From Bin107 sp965221655 (GTDB taxonomy: Bacteria; UBA8248), in NCBI GenBank assembly GCA_965221655.1, contig OZ244906.1, forward strand, positions 2,790,001 through 2,854,000: a DNA stretch of 64,000 nt, in the 5' to 3' direction. The translations under genes were made by a program, and so were the position numbers. The notes beneath the pieces were generated by a model. It ran no database searches, was not told the DNA's origin, and saw nothing but the letters and a program-made list of their open reading frames with translations. Shown here piece by piece: positions 32,817-41,208 of the stretch; the first letter of the stretch is position 1, and each line of letters starts with the position of its first letter.

Positions 32817-33305
32817 ATGATTCGCTCCATCCGCTTACAGCACATGGGCATCAAGGTGCGCGATCTGGATCGCGCCGTCGCCTTCTACTCCGAAGTTCTG
32901 GGCTTTCGCCTGCGCTCGCGCCACGAGCCGGGCAGCCACCCGGCGGCCCCGTTCGGCTCCGCCTTCATGTACCTGGACGACTACCACCACCAGCTCGCCA
33001 TATTCAGCGTGCCCGAGGACTGGGCCGAGGCCGACGGCACGGACACCGTGCCGCGGCGCGACACCGGCCTCCACCACCTCGCCTTTGAGGTGGCGGACAA
33101 GCGCGCGTTCGACGACGCGGTGGCGTACCTGCGCTCGCGCGAGGACGTGGAGATCGTCTGGGGGCCTTTGCGGCTCGACGCGAGCAACGGCCTGTGGGGC
33201 GGGCACGAGGGGGTGTATTTTCTCGATCCGGACGGCAACCGCATCGAGGTTTTTCACGATTCGGACATCATCCCCGGCAGCCGCCCCGCCTGGTGCGAGG
33301 AGTAG
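32817..33305 (+). CDS. VOC family protein (glyoxalase/extradiol dioxygenase fold)
   Basis: A 162-residue two-module VOC protein. RLQHMGIKVRDLDRAVAFY gives the first metal histidine (His9), TGLHHLAFEV the second (His84 region), and FLDPDGNRIEVFHD the metal-binding Glu near the C terminus, as in extradiol dioxygenases. The single-domain length also suits an isomerase or lyase. GGAGG is 6-7 nt before the ATG. It diverges from the HpaI gene and precedes an LLM oxidoreductase, a context of aromatic or organic-acid breakdown. Confidence 0.82.
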   Translation: MIRSIRLQHMGIKVRDLDRAVAFYSEVLGFRLRSRHEPGSHPAAPFGSAFMYLDDYHHQLAIFSVPEDWAEADGTDTVPRRDTGLHHLAFEVADKRAFDDAVAYLRSREDVEIVWGPLRLDASNGLWGGHEGVYFLDPDGNRIEVFHDSDIIPGSRPAWCEE

Positions 33306-33415
33306 GGCGGGCGGGCGGTGCGCGGGAGCATCTTATGAGGAGCGATGTTTCTCGCCGCGCGCATGTGTACTAGAATCGCGCAAAGGCCGTTTTCGACACG
33401 CAGGGGAGGCTCCCC

Positions 33416-34534
33416 ATGACGACCGACCGGCAACGCCCGGCGCCGCGCTTCGACTGGTTCATCCCCATCGACGGCGACGGCGCGCACATCGGCACGCACA
33501 GGGCCGAGCGCCCGCCCACGTTCGAATATTTAAGCCGCGTGGTGGAGGCGGCGGAGGAGAGCGGGTTTTATTCGATGCTCATTCCGACGCGCTTCGCCAA
33601 CGGGCTCTTCGATGCGGGCGCCCCCCTGGCGGAGACGTGGACGATGGTGAGCGCACTCGCCGCGCGCAGCACGCGCATCCGCTTTCTCGTCGCCGTGCGG
33701 CCCGGCTTCGTGAACGCAGGCCTGTTCGCCCAGATGGCGGCGACGCTCAGCCAGATAACGGGCGGGCGGCTGGATTTGAACGTCGTGCCCGGCGGCATCA
33801 AGGGCGAGTTCGAGAAGATGGGCGAGCGCATCGACCACGACACGCGCTACGAGCGGGCGGAGGAGTTTATCGGCGCGATAAGAAAGCTTTGGGAAAAGCC
33901 CGAGCCCGTCACCTACGAGGGGAAGTTCGTGCGGCTCGAAGGCGTGCACTGCTCGCCCGGACCCGCAGACGGCGCCCCGAAATTCTACCTCGGCGGAGCG
34001 TCGCCCGCCGCATTGGCACTCGCCGGTGCGCAGTCAGACGTCTACCTCGGCTGGATAGGGCCTTTGGAGGAGACGCGCACGCACTTAGAGCGCGCCCGCG
34101 CCTCGTTCGCGGCGGCTGGCCGCACCCCCGCCTTCGGCGTGCGCTCCCACCTGGTGATGCGCGAGAGCGAGGAGGCGGCCTGGGAGGAGACGCGCGCGCT
34201 GCTCAGCCGCGCGGAGGATTCCGTGAAGGCCCAGCGCGGCGCGCTCGTGGCGGGGACGAGCATGGTGGGCGCGGCGGCCCAGGCGCGCGCGTTTGAAGAT
34301 TTTCGCGTGGGGCCGCGCCTGTGGAACGGCATCTCGCAGGTGCGGGTGAACTGCGGCTCGGCACTCGTGGGCACGCCCGCGCAAATCGCGGAGGAGTTGC
34401 TCGCCTACTGGCGGCTGGGCATCGATGAGTTCATCCTCTCGGGCTATCCCCACGTGGAGGAGTGCCGCCGCGCCGCGCGGGATTTGGTTCCGCTCGTTAC
34501 GCGGATGATAGAGCGCGAGCGCGCCGCGGCCTGA
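33416..34534 (+). CDS. LLM-class flavin-dependent oxidoreductase (SsuD-like)
   Basis: A 372-residue bacterial luciferase-like monooxygenase. It resembles alkanesulfonate monooxygenases: FDWFIPIDGDG at the start, FLVAVRPGFVNAGLFAQMAATL, SQITGGRLDLNVVPGG and HDTRYERAEEFIGAIRKLW, with PKFYLGGASPAALALA. Such enzymes use FMNH2; some LLM relatives use F420 instead, and this organism makes F420. A TAGAAT hexamer at 33371-33376 may be its -10 box but no -35 is clear. No sulfonate transporter or flavin reductase is adjacent. Confidence 0.87.
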   Translation: MTTDRQRPAPRFDWFIPIDGDGAHIGTHRAERPPTFEYLSRVVEAAEESGFYSMLIPTRFANGLFDAGAPLAETWTMVSALAARSTRIRFLVAVRPGFVNAGLFAQMAATLSQITGGRLDLNVVPGGIKGEFEKMGERIDHDTRYERAEEFIGAIRKLWEKPEPVTYEGKFVRLEGVHCSPGPADGAPKFYLGGASPAALALAGAQSDVYLGWIGPLEETRTHLERARASFAAAGRTPAFGVRSHLVMRESEEAAWEETRALLSRAEDSVKAQRGALVAGTSMVGAAAQARAFEDFRVGPRLWNGISQVRVNCGSALVGTPAQIAEELLAYWRLGIDEFILSGYPHVEECRRAARDLVPLVTRMIERERAAA

Positions 34535-34626
34535 GCGCGCGAAATTTATTTGTAGTGGCTCGTGGCGCGCTTTTGAAGATGCTTAGAGTTGGACATAGAT
34601 AATAAAGCAAGGGGGTGCAATAGCCA

Positions 34627-35148
34627 GTGACAATAAAAATATCCTTTCGAATCCTCGCGGGAATCCTTGCGGCATTTTTTATCTTAGGAGGAAAAGGGAT
34701 GCGGATGCGGCCGGCGACCATCAGCGATCCATCTGATGTCGTTGTAGGCTGGATGTTTCACTTGGCGGGGATGCTCATACTTTTCATTGTCTTTTTTCGC
34801 TGGCATCGCACCAAGATTTCACCGCCTGCAGATTTTGAGAAACATCGTATTCCTCTCTCCTGTTGTTGGGCCATGCTCGGGTGTTTCTATCTGTTCGTTG
34901 CCGTTAGTTTGTTGGCGCTACTCGGGGGGCTTCAGGGATTAGCGTCTGAGGTTTTGTCCACCTATGTGTACTTGGCATCAATTTCGGCTATATCGGGAGT
35001 TGTCACATTAGTCTGTGCGAAGGGTCTTTTATCTAGGGCTAGGTGGGCAAAAAATATTGTTACGATTTTCTCTTTTGCAATGTCGGGTTACCTAAGTTTC
35101 CCTGTCGCTTTGTATACGTGGTGGGCAGTAAGATTTGAAGCGGCTTAA
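34627..35148 (+). CDS. AT-rich four-helix membrane protein of unknown function
   Basis: A 173-residue protein with about four hydrophobic segments (residues 8-22, 40-58, 80-105 and 112-168 region) and no recognisable family. The DNA from about 34540 to 35195 is far more A+T-rich than the rest of the window, with codons such as ATA and TTA that neighbours avoid, so recent transfer is likely. The GTG start has AGGGGG 11 nt upstream. A possible promoter is TTGAAG (34573-34578), 17 bp, TAGATA (34596-34601). Confidence 0.65.
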   Translation: MTIKISFRILAGILAAFFILGGKGMRMRPATISDPSDVVVGWMFHLAGMLILFIVFFRWHRTKISPPADFEKHRIPLSCCWAMLGCFYLFVAVSLLALLGGLQGLASEVLSTYVYLASISAISGVVTLVCAKGLLSRARWAKNIVTIFSFAMSGYLSFPVALYTWWAVRFEAA

Positions 35149-35209
35149 CCAATCCACAGTATTCTAGCAGATGAAGATTTGAGATAAATTTCCCTTGCGA
35201 GGAGAGAGT

Positions 35210-36193
35210 ATGCGCGCCGTCTGGTATGAAGCCTACGGACCCGCGAGAGAGGTGCTGCAATACGGCGAGGTGGAAACGCCCGCCCCCGGCCCGGGCGAGG
35301 TGCGCGTGCGCCTGCACGCCTCGGGCGCGAACCCCTCGGACTACAAGGCGCGCCTGGGCTCGCGGGGAGATATGCGCTGGCCGCGCGTCATCCCCCATTC
35401 CGACGGCGCGGGCGTCGTGGAGAGCGTGGGCGCGGGCGTGGACGCGGCCCGCACGGGCGAGCGCGTGTGGATATACAACGGCCAGTGGGAGCGGGCCTAC
35501 GGCACGGCGGCGGAGTTTATCGTCGTGCCCGCGCGCCAGGCGGTGCCGCTCGCCGATTCGGTGGACTTCGCCCAGGGGGCGTGTCTGGCAATTCCGGCGA
35601 TGACCGCCCACCGCGCGCTGTTCTTAGACGGCCCGATAGCGGGGCAGACCGCCCTCGTCACCGGCGGGGCGGGCGCGGTGGGGCGCTACGGGGTGCAGCT
35701 CGCCAAGTGGGGCGGGGCGTCGGTCATCGCCACGGTGAGCGGCGAGGAGAAGGCGCGCCTCGCGCGCGAGGCGGGTGCGGACCACGTGGTGAACTACCGC
35801 AGCGAGGACGCCGCCGCGCGCATCATGGAGATTACCGACGGCGCGGGGGTGGACAGAATCTGCGAGGTGGACTTCGGCGAGAACCTCGACGTCACCCGCC
35901 GCGTGCTCAAGCAAAACGGGACGGTCGCGGCCTACGGCTCCACGCGCGCCCCTGAGCCCGTGCTCCCCTGGTACGGCATGATGGGCAACAACACGGCCAT
36001 CCGCATGGTGTTCGTCTACACGATGCCCGACGCGGCCATCGCGCAGGCGTGCGCGGACATAAACGCCGCGTGCGCCGCGGGCGCGCTCACCCACCACATA
36101 GGCGCGCGCTTCGGGCTGGAGGAAACCGCCGCGGCCCATGAGATGATGGAAAACTTCGCGAACGTGGGCAACGTGGTGGTGGAGATAGACTGA
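35210..36193 (+). CDS. Quinone oxidoreductase-like MDR protein
   Basis: A 327-residue zinc-free medium-chain reductase (NADPH:quinone oxidoreductase type). It starts MRAVWYEAYGPAREVLQYGE, has SGANPSDYKAR, SDGAGVVESVGAGV and the NADPH loop LVTGGAGAVGRYGVQLAKW. No zinc ligands are seen. GGAG lies close to the ATG. It is followed by the RidA-family gene 40 nt later. Confidence 0.88.
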   Translation: MRAVWYEAYGPAREVLQYGEVETPAPGPGEVRVRLHASGANPSDYKARLGSRGDMRWPRVIPHSDGAGVVESVGAGVDAARTGERVWIYNGQWERAYGTAAEFIVVPARQAVPLADSVDFAQGACLAIPAMTAHRALFLDGPIAGQTALVTGGAGAVGRYGVQLAKWGGASVIATVSGEEKARLAREAGADHVVNYRSEDAAARIMEITDGAGVDRICEVDFGENLDVTRRVLKQNGTVAAYGSTRAPEPVLPWYGMMGNNTAIRMVFVYTMPDAAIAQACADINAACAAGALTHHIGARFGLEETAAAHEMMENFANVGNVVVEID

Positions 36194-36233
36194 ATCGCGT
36201 ACCCGGGCCTTGCCCCGGGGGTGGAGGGCGAAA

Positions 36234-36701
36234 ATGGATATCGAAAAAAGGCTGGAAGAACTCGGGCTCGAACTTCCCGAAGTACCGCCCGCCGTGGCGA
36301 ACTACATTCCCGGCGTAGCGGTGGGCGAGGTGCTCTACCTCGCCGGCACCATCGGCCAATACAACGGGGATATTCCCGTACGCGGCAAACTCGGCGGCGG
36401 GGTGAGCGTCGAGGAGGGCTACCGCTCGGCGCGCCTGTGCGGCCTCAACCACTTCGCCATGGCGAAAGAGTGTCTGGGGGGCGACCTGGACCGCATCGTC
36501 CGCGCCGTGCGCCTCGTCGGCTACGTGAACAGCGCCCCCGGCTTTCAGGAGGCGCCCTGGGTGGTGAACGGAGAGAGCGACCTGCTGGTCGAAGTACTCG
36601 GCGAGGAGAGGGGAAAGCACGCGCGCGCGGCCCTCAACATCAACGAGCTCACCTACGACGCGCCGGTCGAGACCATTCTCACCCTGCAAATTCGTCCCTA
36701 G
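36234..36701 (+). CDS. RidA (YjgF/YER057c/UK114) family protein
   Basis: A 155-residue RidA-fold protein. The subfamily is the YjgH/TdcF-relative type with an N-terminal extension; LYLAGTIGQYNGDIPVRGKLG, SARLCGLNHFAMAK and GYVNSAPGFQEAPWVVNG are seen, and Arg131 in KHARAALNINEL occupies the position of the catalytic Arg of enamine deaminases. It may destroy reactive enamines. GGAGGG lies about 7 nt before the ATG. Confidence 0.85.
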   Translation: MDIEKRLEELGLELPEVPPAVANYIPGVAVGEVLYLAGTIGQYNGDIPVRGKLGGGVSVEEGYRSARLCGLNHFAMAKECLGGDLDRIVRAVRLVGYVNSAPGFQEAPWVVNGESDLLVEVLGEERGKHARAALNINELTYDAPVETILTLQIRP

Positions 36702-36749
36702 CCGCTCCGGTTGCGGTTTTCCCGCCGGCGCGGGCGGATGAGAATTTCG

Positions 36750-36778
36750 TTGAAACGCGGTGCACGGGGGAGTATATT
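36750..36778 (+). promoter_or_regulatory. Sigma-70 promoter in the RidA-UspA gap
   Basis: TTGAAA (36750-36755), 17-bp spacer, TATATT (36773-36778); each hexamer matches five of six. The start would be near 36785, more than 200 nt before the uspA ATG. Confidence 0.6.
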
Positions 36779-36805
36779 GACAACAAGGAACAGGGGGTAG
36801 GCGTG

Positions 36806-36865
36806 ATGACCGATTCGAGTCCCCCGAGGCGACGCGCCGGCCTTTCGGGGGACGAGCGAATCTGA
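36806..36865 (+). CDS. Possible 19-codon leader peptide
   Basis: ATG at 36806 with AGGGGG about 9 nt upstream, product rich in Pro and Arg, stop at 36863-36865. It lies in the candidate small RNA upstream of uspA. Only position and ribosome binding site support it. Confidence 0.25.
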   Translation: MTDSSPPRRRAGLSGDERI

Positions 36866-36940
36866 CCGGCGCAACGGCTCCGAGCGGCCCGCGCACGAGG
36901 CGCGAAGACGCGATGTACAAACGTTCTCGATGGCGGGGCC

Positions 36941-36959
36941 GCGGAGGCTCCGCTTTTTT
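36941..36959 (+). terminator. Weak intrinsic terminator before uspA
   Basis: GCGGA-GGC-TCCGC followed by TTTTTT. A five-pair stem is short, so termination may be partial. Confidence 0.4.
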
Positions 36960-36997
36960 CGTGCGGGCCGCACGTTTCTCTTGAGGGAGAATGCGCC

Positions 36998-37513
36998 ATG
37001 CGAATCTATGATCCGAAGAAGATACTGGCACCGGTCGATTTCTCGGACCTGAGCAGCGGCGTCCTGCGGGTGGCGTCGGAGATTGGCGAGAACAGAAACG
37101 CGAAAGTCGTGGCCATCCACGTGGGCCGTTCGCCTGATTACGGCGCGAAGTACGGCGGCCAGAGCGCGGAGCTCATGGGAGCACTCTCGCCGAGCCGCCT
37201 GATGGAGGACGCGCGCGTGGAGCTCGAGAGCAACCTCTCCGTGATGGTGCGCGAGGCCGGCTCGAGCGTACCCATCGAGTCCGTCGTCGTCTTCGGGGAC
37301 CCGGCGAAGGAGATTCTCGGGTTCTGCGAAAACGGGGATTTCGACCTGATCGTCATCGGCACGCACGGGCGCAACATGGTGAGCCGCTTCCTGATCGGCA
37401 GCGTCTCGGAGCAGGTCATCCGCCGCGCGCCGTGTCCCGTGTTCCTGCTGCGCGACAAGGTGGCCATGCGCAGGATGGCGGAAATCGAGATGGAGGAATC
37501 GGCAGGGAACTAG
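36998..37513 (+). CDS. UspA-family universal stress protein
   Basis: A single Usp domain of 171 residues. KKILAPVDFSDLS at the start and GTHGRNMVSRFLIGSVSEQV at the end give the G-x2-G-x9-G-S ATP-binding motif, followed by CPVFLLR. It stands alone with a strong terminator just behind, and a promoter-hairpin element in front that may regulate it. Confidence 0.9.
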   Translation: MRIYDPKKILAPVDFSDLSSGVLRVASEIGENRNAKVVAIHVGRSPDYGAKYGGQSAELMGALSPSRLMEDARVELESNLSVMVREAGSSVPIESVVVFGDPAKEILGFCENGDFDLIVIGTHGRNMVSRFLIGSVSEQVIRRAPCPVFLLRDKVAMRRMAEIEMEESAGN

Positions 37514-37531
37514 CGTTCGGCCCTCGTTTGG

Positions 37532-37566
37532 CGCCCTCTCCGCCGCGCGGCGGAGAGGGCGTTTTT
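37532..37566 (+). terminator. Strong intrinsic terminator after uspA
   Basis: A 13-pair GC-rich inverted repeat gccctctccgccg/cggcggagagggc with a 2-4 nt loop, followed by GTTTTT. It isolates uspA from the ABC importer operon. Confidence 0.8.
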
Positions 37567-37593
37567 CGTCCGCATGTTTTGCGCCTGGGCTTG

Positions 37594-37621
37594 TTGACAA
37601 AAATACCCGCCCCGCTAGAAT
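37594..37621 (+). promoter_or_regulatory. Near-consensus sigma-70 promoter of the ABC importer operon
   Basis: TTGACA (37594-37599), 16-bp spacer, TAGAAT (37616-37621). It predicts a 5' UTR of about 130 nt before the binding-protein gene. Confidence 0.75.
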
Positions 37622-37759
37622 GGCCGCATTACCTTGTAGTTGCAGCCGACTCATGCGGGCCGCGGGAGGCGGCATCTCCGCCGGGTGGTGTATTCGCCAC
37701 GAGGCGGTTTTGTCTCCCTGCCCGCGGTCGACCCTCAAGAACGAAGGAGGAACACCCCG

Positions 37760-39211
37760 ATGAGTGAACACAGGATGAACCGCAGAAACCTCCTGAAGGC
37801 CGGTCTGGCGACCGCCGTGGCGGGGCCGACCCTCGTCAAGGGCATCGGCGACGCCCATGCCGGCCCTGAGGAGGACGCCGTCGTCAAAGCGGCAAAGAAG
37901 GCGGGCGCCGCCAACCTGAACGTGATGATGTGGGGTCTGTACTGGCGCAACTACCCCGACCTCAACCGCGAGCTCAAGAAGTCCACGGGCATCTCGGTCG
38001 AGAAGGTGAGCGACGTGCCCAACCTGCAGATTCCCCAAAGAGCCATGGCCGAGGCCATCACGCGCTCGGGCAAGTTCGACATCTTTCACGTCGAGTCGAT
38101 GATGATTCCCTCGCTCGCGGCGGCGGGAATGCTCGAACCTCTCGACGACTATATGAAAGAAGCGGGCTTCGACCTCAAGATGGTGGGCAACTTCGAGAGC
38201 TTCATGACCTACCAGGGCAAGACCTACGCCATGCCGACCGACGGCAACGTCTGCCCGCAGTTCATCCGCAAGGACCTCTTCGACAACCCCGACGAGCGCA
38301 AGGCCTTTGCTGATAAGCACGGCAAGCCTCTCAAGTGGCCGGTCACGTGGGAAGACGAGCTCGAGATGATGAAGTTCTTCCACAGGCCCGATAAGGAGCT
38401 CTACGGCTTCGGCGGTCTGCGCGATAAGGCGAACAGCAGCTTCTGGTACTGGATGTACCTCTACAGCGCGGGCGGCTTCCCGTTCGACGACGACGCCAAC
38501 CCCACGCTCAACACGCCCGCGGCCGAGTACGCCTTTGAGACCTGGCTCGCGCGCAAGGACGTCTCCCATCCCGAGGCGAGCGCCTGGGGTTCGCCGCAGA
38601 TGATTCCGCGCATCAGGAACGGCAAGATTTTCTCCTGTCAGTACTGGGACGGCATCATCGCGCTCATCGAGAGCCCGACGGCGAAGACGAAGACGCGCGG
38701 CATGTGGCGCTACGGCCTGGTGCCGGGCTCGAAATTCTCGGGCAAGCTCATCCACCGCGCCTTCTCGGCTCCGGTGATGGGGATGGTCGTCAACCGCCAC
38801 AGCCCGCGCAAGAAACAAGCCGTCGCGTGGGCCATGTACATGAGCACCTACAAGAACAGCGCCGAGGTGGTCGGCCACCCGAAGTTCACCTTCCACGACC
38901 CCTGGCATCCCAAGCACATGACCGACCCGCAGGTGACGAAGGTCTACACCCCGGAGGGCATCAAATCCGTCGAGCAGAACCTGCTCGTCACCACCCCGCC
39001 GCCCTACGTCACCGGCTACCAGGAGTTCAAGGAAGTCGTGGACCGCAACCTCTCGGAAGCCTATGCGGGCCGTCTGAAGGGTGCGAAGAACGTCATGGGC
39101 AGAATCCAGAGCGAGTGGTCGAAGATCATCCGCAAAGTCGGCAAGCGCAAGCTGCGGAAGGAAATTCCCTTCTACAAGGCGATGATGCCGAAAGTGGACA
39201 CTCCCTCGTAG
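37760..39211 (+). CDS. ABC transporter extracellular solute-binding protein (Tat-exported)
   Basis: A 483-residue periplasmic binding protein of the carbohydrate-uptake (family 1) type. The N terminus MNRRNLLKAGLATAVAGP carries a twin-arginine motif (RRNLLK), so it is exported folded through Tat. Body segments DIFHVESMMIPSLAAAGMLEPLDDY, TYAMPTDGNVCPQFIRKDLF and SAPVMGMVVNRHS fit sugar/glycerol-3-phosphate binders. AAGGAGG lies 8 nt before the ATG. It heads a four-gene operon with two permeases and an ATPase; the ligand is not identifiable. Confidence 0.88.
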   Translation: MSEHRMNRRNLLKAGLATAVAGPTLVKGIGDAHAGPEEDAVVKAAKKAGAANLNVMMWGLYWRNYPDLNRELKKSTGISVEKVSDVPNLQIPQRAMAEAITRSGKFDIFHVESMMIPSLAAAGMLEPLDDYMKEAGFDLKMVGNFESFMTYQGKTYAMPTDGNVCPQFIRKDLFDNPDERKAFADKHGKPLKWPVTWEDELEMMKFFHRPDKELYGFGGLRDKANSSFWYWMYLYSAGGFPFDDDANPTLNTPAAEYAFETWLARKDVSHPEASAWGSPQMIPRIRNGKIFSCQYWDGIIALIESPTAKTKTRGMWRYGLVPGSKFSGKLIHRAFSAPVMGMVVNRHSPRKKQAVAWAMYMSTYKNSAEVVGHPKFTFHDPWHPKHMTDPQVTKVYTPEGIKSVEQNLLVTTPPPYVTGYQEFKEVVDRNLSEAYAGRLKGAKNVMGRIQSEWSKIIRKVGKRKLRKEIPFYKAMMPKVDTPS

Positions 39212-39224
39212 AGTGCGACCTCCT

Positions 39225-39249
39225 CTCCCCGGGGCGCCGCCCCGGGGAG
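39225..39249 (+). other. Stable mRNA hairpin between binding protein and permease genes
   Basis: CTCCCCGGGGC-GCC-GCCCCGGGGAG, an 11-pair stem with a triloop and no T tract. At this place in importer operons such hairpins protect the 3' end of the abundant binding-protein message and lower permease expression; that role is inferred. Confidence 0.55.
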
Positions 39250-39329
39250 GGTGCGTTGCGTCGGGCGCGGGGCGAATGCAGAGGCGCGCCTGTCCTTGAT
39301 GGGCATCCCCCAGGCAGGAGTTTCGATAG

Positions 39330-40301
39330 ATGGCGACCGCCACGGCAGGACGACACACCAGGGGCAGGCGCTCCACGCGCGCACGCGGGGTGCGGGTGTT
39401 CAAGTGGAGCGTGCTCTCGCCTCTGATTCTTTTGTTTCTGTTCCTGATGCCCGTGTTCCTTCTGCAGATATACTTTTCGTTCCACTCCTGGACGGTCTAT
39501 CTCTCCACCTGGTTCGACGCGGAGTTCGTGGGGCTGGAACTTTTCCAGGAGGTGCTGGGCGAGGAGAGATTCTGGCGGGCCATGGGACGCTCGCTGCTGT
39601 TCGCGGGCCTCTCGACGCTGGGTTGTTTCGTCTGCGGCTTCGGTCTGGCGCTTTTGATGTACAGGTCCTTTCGGGGGCAGGCGTTTTTCTACATTCTCTT
39701 TATTCTCCCGATGCTGACGGTGCCCGTGGTTATCGCCTACACGGCCGACATGCTGCTGTATGAAAAAGGCCCCATCAACGGGTTTTTGAGCTACTTCCTG
39801 CCCGGCGATCTGTCCAAGTTCACCTGGCTGGCCAACCCGAACTTCGCCATCTTCACGATCATTTTGCTCGAGATATGGAACTGGACGCCCTTCGTCTTCA
39901 TCATCATGCTGGCGGGGCTCTCCTCGCTGCCGACCGAACCCGTAGAGGCCGCGCGCATCCTCGGGGCGAACCGCTGGCAGATATTCCGCGAGATTCAGCT
40001 GCCCCTGTTGCGGCCCGTGATATTCCTGGCGCTCATACTGCGCTTCCTCGAGGCCATGGCCGAGTTTCCCAAGACGTGGGGCCTCATTCAGGGCGGGCCG
40101 GGAACCGCCACCGAAACCATTCCCGTCTACCTCTTCTATACGACGTGGGTTTCGTTCGACATATCGAAGGGCGCGGCGATGTCCTACATCGTCATGGTTA
40201 TCATGATCTTCATCGTCCTCATGGCGATCTACCTGCTGCGCCGCGAGAAACAGGCGCTCGACACCCTCTACGAAACGCCGGGAAGGGAGGCGCGGGCATG
40301 A
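39330..40301 (+). CDS. ABC sugar-type transporter permease (UgpA/MalF-like)
   Basis: A 323-residue inner-membrane permease with about six transmembrane segments starting at residue 25 (VFKWSVLSPLILLFLFLMPV). The cytoplasmic coupling loop is the EAA motif EAARILGANRWQIFREIQLP. It overlaps the next permease as ATGA. Confidence 0.92.
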   Translation: MATATAGRHTRGRRSTRARGVRVFKWSVLSPLILLFLFLMPVFLLQIYFSFHSWTVYLSTWFDAEFVGLELFQEVLGEERFWRAMGRSLLFAGLSTLGCFVCGFGLALLMYRSFRGQAFFYILFILPMLTVPVVIAYTADMLLYEKGPINGFLSYFLPGDLSKFTWLANPNFAIFTIILLEIWNWTPFVFIIMLAGLSSLPTEPVEAARILGANRWQIFREIQLPLLRPVIFLALILRFLEAMAEFPKTWGLIQGGPGTATETIPVYLFYTTWVSFDISKGAAMSYIVMVIMIFIVLMAIYLLRREKQALDTLYETPGREARA

Positions 40302-41200
40302 GCAAGGCCCTGAAGGCGCGCATCTTCAACGTCTTTCGCTACGCCGTTTTGCTGATGTGGTCGGCCGTCGTGGCGTTTCCCGTTTTCTGGATCGTCTCCA
40401 CCTCGTTCAAGCCTGACTGGGAGTGGCACGCCTGGCCGCCGGTCTACTGGTCGCAGGAAGCCTCGTGGGTGAACTACAAGGCGGTGTGGGGCAGGCCCGA
40501 GAGCCCCCGCACCTCCACCGAGGCGCAGACGCAGACGGCGCGCTACGAGTCGGCCTCGGCCAACAAGCCCTGGCAGGCGCTTGGGAACAGCCTGTTCATC
40601 GCCATCACCGCCACCGCGCTCTCGGTCGCCTTCGGCTCGGTTCTGGCCTACGGGGTCTCGCGCTACCGCATATTGTCGGAAATCCGCATGTTCCAGCTCC
40701 TGGTCTTGCGGATGATTCCGCCCATCGTGGTGGCCGCACCCCTCACGCTTTACTACTCGGCGATTCACCTGATGGACACGGCACTGGGGCTCGTGATCGT
40801 CTACTTCATCACCACGCTGCCCTATTCGGTCTGGATGACGAAAAGCTTCGTCGACGAGGTGCCCGTGGAGGTCGAGCAGGCGGCGGAGATTCTGGGCGCG
40901 AGCAAGTGGCAGTCGATACGCGAGGTCATCTTCCCGCTCATACGCTCGGGCGTGGTGGCGACGTTCCTGTTCATCCTCATCCTGACGTGGAGCGAGTATC
41001 TGCTCTCGCTCATGCTCGCCAAGGTGGACGTGGTGACGCTGCCCGTCCAGCTGGCGAAATACGAGGGCTCCGACGAGGGGCGCGTCTACGGCCACCAGGC
41101 GGCGCTTTCGGTGGGCATCACGCTGCCGCTGATGATCATCGGCATCTTCATCCGCAAGCATCTGGTGCGCGGTTTCACTTTCGGAATGGTGAAGAGGTAG
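40298..41200 (+). CDS. ABC sugar-type transporter permease (UgpE/MalG-like)
   Basis: The second permease, 300 residues, with six or so membrane segments and the coupling motif EQAAEILGASKWQSIREVIFP. A periplasmic loop between the first two helices (residues 48-90) is longer than usual and charged. GAGG lies 7 nt before the ATG. Confidence 0.92.
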   Translation: MSKALKARIFNVFRYAVLLMWSAVVAFPVFWIVSTSFKPDWEWHAWPPVYWSQEASWVNYKAVWGRPESPRTSTEAQTQTARYESASANKPWQALGNSLFIAITATALSVAFGSVLAYGVSRYRILSEIRMFQLLVLRMIPPIVVAAPLTLYYSAIHLMDTALGLVIVYFITTLPYSVWMTKSFVDEVPVEVEQAAEILGASKWQSIREVIFPLIRSGVVATFLFILILTWSEYLLSLMLAKVDVVTLPVQLAKYEGSDEGRVYGHQAALSVGITLPLMIIGIFIRKHLVRGFTFGMVKR

Positions 41201-41208
41201 AGAAGACA

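Larger units (their letters stand above)
36785..36960 (+). ncRNA. Candidate small RNA or UspA leader
   Basis: A stretch of about 175 nt between a good promoter and a hairpin plus T6 (36941-36959). It contains one tiny frame at 36806-36865 (MTDSSPPRRRAGLSGDERI) with AGGGGG upstream. It could be a free small RNA, a leader peptide with attenuator for the stress-protein gene, or simply a 5' UTR. No known RNA family is recognised. Confidence 0.35.

Noticed and set aside
34540..35195. Insertion sequence
   Set aside because: No transposase, inverted repeats or target duplication could be found at the edges of the AT-rich segment.
36698..39403. 900-codon minus-strand frame opposite uspA and the binding protein
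   Set aside because: Antisense to genes with clear motifs and crosses a promoter and a terminator; not credible as coding.
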